Assembly: GCA_016839765.1 (NCBI GenBank)
Contig: JAEOTP010000061.1
Location: 1-54,797, forward strand
DNA: 54,797 bases
Source of the DNA: Promethearchaeota archaeon
GTDB lineage: Archaea; Asgardarchaeota; Lokiarchaeia; Sigyniarchaeales; SOKP01
Reading direction: 5' to 3'
Part shown: positions 53,393 to 54,797 of the stretch, one piece after another
Layout of the letters: the number at the start of each line of letters is the position of its first letter
Numbering within the stretch: the first letter of the stretch is position 1
Made by a program: the position numbers and the translations under genes
Notes under the pieces: generated by a model
What the model was told of the DNA's origin: nothing
Seen by the model: only the letters and a program-made list of their open reading frames with translations
Database searches by the model: none

Positions 53393-53814
53393 ATTTAGTA
53401 TATACCTTTGTTATTCATCGTAAGAGAGATAAGATAAATTATGGCTTAGCTATTTCTTTTTTGATTTTTCTCCAATTTCAACTATTTTTTCTTTTTCCTT
53501 ATATGGTTTTGCAGGTTTTAAATAATCATTTGGAACATCGCACACCTAACATGCGTTTTTTAAATTAATCTCTTGTTTTTAGAATATATAGTAATAATAT
53601 TATTAGGTGATTTATAAATCATGTATGACGAAAATCGTCGCTGTTAAATTTAAATCCTTTTTCCTTTTTCGTAATTTCAATCTCATTTCTTGTCTGAGAA
53701 TTAACAAAAACCATGTAATACGTTGATCCTTGATCGATTTCCATCACATAATTTTAAATTCAATTCATCAATCCCCTAACTATCAAATTATACAGAAAAT
53801 TAAAGTGAGATAAA
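53393..53814. other. Gene-free region between the TPR-TIR and cdhD genes
   Basis: About 420 bases; it must hold promoters for both divergent genes. Visible: a 14-base A/T palindrome TAATAATATTATTA (53592-53605), an inverted repeat GACGA-AAA-TCGTC (53627-53639), and, over the latter, a tiny frame ATG 53621 to TAA 53647 (MYDENRRC) with AGGTGA 12 bases upstream. No gene of normal size is seen. Confidence 0.4.
53804..53809 (+). promoter_or_regulatory. Ribosome-binding site AGTGAG before a probable ATT start of cdhD
   Basis: AGTGAG five bases before ATT 53815, which is in the cdhD frame. The same sequence precedes ATG 22114 at normal spacing. Confidence 0.4.
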
Positions 53815-54797
53815 ATTTCATTTGAAGAGATTAGTAAAAAATTTGCGGAATTAATGAAAGAGACAGAAGAAATCGAACTGAAAGATGTAGAGCTATTTGC
53901 TGAATATTTAGAGTTCCAAATGCTCCCAAGTCTCGTCCAAGCAGCCGCTCAAGCAGCTCTTCCAGGCATCGGGAAAGCTGAATGGACAGCAACTAAATTT
54001 TCTCTTGATGTTTCTTATCCGGGAACAATCCAAACGGTTGAATTTGTACGATCAAATGGTAAAAAGGCAATGATTGGAGGAGAAATGGTACCTCCTTTCT
54101 ATAATTTCCTTGGACTCGATAAAAGAAATCCTCTACCTCCACTTGTTACTTACGATGTATTTGATATGGGAGATAAAATGATACTTCCAAAACCCATTAA
54201 GCTAGAATATAAGGATGTTTTAGGACATCCTGCTGAATGGGCTAAATTTGCTGTTGATAAATTTGGAGCAGAATGTGTGACTTTTCACTCTCTGGGAATT
54301 GATCCTGGAACTCTTGATTGGCCAGTTTCAAAATCGAAAGAATTTTTTGAAGATATACTACAAGCGGTTGATGTGCCAGTAATCATTGGTTGTTCTGGAA
54401 ATAAAAAGAAAGATGTAGAAATGTTTAAAATACTTGCTGAGGTTTCTGAAGCGGAAGTTTTAATGCTTTCAGCGGCGGATAAGGCGACCTGGGAGGAAAT
54501 AATCCCCTTGGCTGTTAAATATGATCACAATTGTTTACTTTGGACAAGTTTGGATTTAAATAATCAAATCAAGATGAATAAAGATGCAATAGAATTAGGA
54601 TTACCAAGGAACCGAATAGTAATGGACCCAACCTGCGCCACTTTGGGCTATGGGCTTGAATATAGTTTCAGTATTTATCAAAGAATGCGAATTGCAGGTC
54701 TATTAGGTGAAGAAGATTTAGCTTATCCGATTAGTGGAGGTACAACAAATGCCTGGGGTGCTCGTGAGGCATGGATGAGCGAAAAGCAAGCACCTGA
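53815..54797 (+). CDS. cdhD: CO dehydrogenase/acetyl-CoA synthase corrinoid subunit delta (CdhD), 3' end outside the window
   Basis: Delta subunit of the corrinoid iron-sulfur protein that carries the methyl group from the pterin to acetyl-CoA synthase. The visible 327 residues fit the TIM-barrel part: FGAECVTFHSLGIDPGTL near 160, VPVIIGCSGNKKKD, DPTCATLGYGLEYSFSIYQR near 270 and SGGTTNAWGAREAW at the edge. No stop before the window end. The first canonical start is ATG 53854, but upstream residues ISFEEISKKFAEL continue the same amphipathic helix and AGTGAG stands before ATT 53815, so ATT is proposed. The other subunits probably follow to the right. It completes the methyl branch fed by MetVF. 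Confidence 0.9.
   Translation, partial: MSFEEISKKFAELMKETEEIELKDVELFAEYLEFQMLPSLVQAAAQAALPGIGKAEWTATKFSLDVSYPGTIQTVEFVRSNGKKAMIGGEMVPPFYNFLGLDKRNPLPPLVTYDVFDMGDKMILPKPIKLEYKDVLGHPAEWAKFAVDKFGAECVTFHSLGIDPGTLDWPVSKSKEFFEDILQAVDVPVIIGCSGNKKKDVEMFKILAEVSEAEVLMLSAADKATWEEIIPLAVKYDHNCLLWTSLDLNNQIKMNKDAIELGLPRNRIVMDPTCATLGYGLEYSFSIYQRMRIAGLLGEEDLAYPISGGTTNAWGAREAWMSEKQAP

Noticed and set aside
53238-53568. Plus-strand frames at the start of the TPR-TIR gene
   Set aside because: Leu/Ser/Phe-rich complements of the TPR sequence; no motif, no ribosome-binding site.

Overview
The window looks like a piece of an AT-rich archaeal genome, most probably an Asgard archaeon of the Lokiarchaeia type. The basis is a group II chaperonin, an archaeal-type Cdc48, a Ras-like small GTPase, archaemetzincin, many T-rich intergenic stretches, archaeal TATA-like boxes, and Wood-Ljungdahl genes that combine Hdr modules, MetV/MetF and a CdhD-type corrinoid protein. 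Taxonomy is inference from gene content; no marker search was possible.

Layout. 1-7.6 kb: thermosome (cut at the left edge), GTP-dependent PEP carboxykinase, a membrane protein, a COG2229-like small GTPase, a PepD-like dipeptidase and a thioredoxin-fold protein. 8.0-15.2 kb: the metabolic core, hdrA(-mvhD fusion)-hdrC-hdrB-metV-metF and an Lrp/AsnC regulator. 15.5-24.4 kb: accessory genes (two membrane acyltransferases, an MBL hydrolase, a GNAT, an ABC exporter, small unknowns and a decapitated beta-propeller gene). 24.7-33.5 kb: a second metV-metF pair, a flavin disulfide reductase, an orphan N6-adenine methyltransferase, a corrinoid protein with an MtaA-like methyltransferase, and a MetE-like methyltransferase. 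33.6-40.7 kb: Hsp20-like protein, Cdc48, HTH regulator, HEXXH protein, polyferredoxin and membrane proteins. 40.9-45.8 kb: a tRNA-Pro with an apparent misplaced intron, archaemetzincin, an ADP-ribosylglycohydrolase and a two-component pair. 46.0-50.2 kb: lysine biosynthesis by the diaminopimelate route (dapA, dapB, lysA, dapF). 50.4-53.4 kb: a surface protein and a TPR-TIR protein. The right edge cuts cdhD of CO dehydrogenase/acetyl-CoA synthase.

How it fits together. HdrABC-MvhD with MetVF resembles the multi-subunit methylene-tetrahydrofolate reductase proposed for acetogens such as Moorella. Methyl-THF, or methyl groups brought in through the corrinoid protein/MtaA-like pair, could feed CdhD for acetyl-CoA or the MetE-like enzyme for methionine. 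PEP carboxykinase links this to sugar synthesis.

The most unexpected signal is at gene starts. Six genes have clear coding sequence upstream of the first ATG/GTG/TTG in frame. In three, a well-formed ATG start lies in another frame and one extra A in an A-run would join it to the body (polyferredoxin, a membrane protein, TPR-TIR). In the other three, a Shine-Dalgarno-like sequence is followed at normal spacing by ATA or ATT (HTH regulator, response regulator, cdhD). This could be unusual initiation or frameshifting, or systematic one-base assembly errors; raw reads or proteomics would decide.
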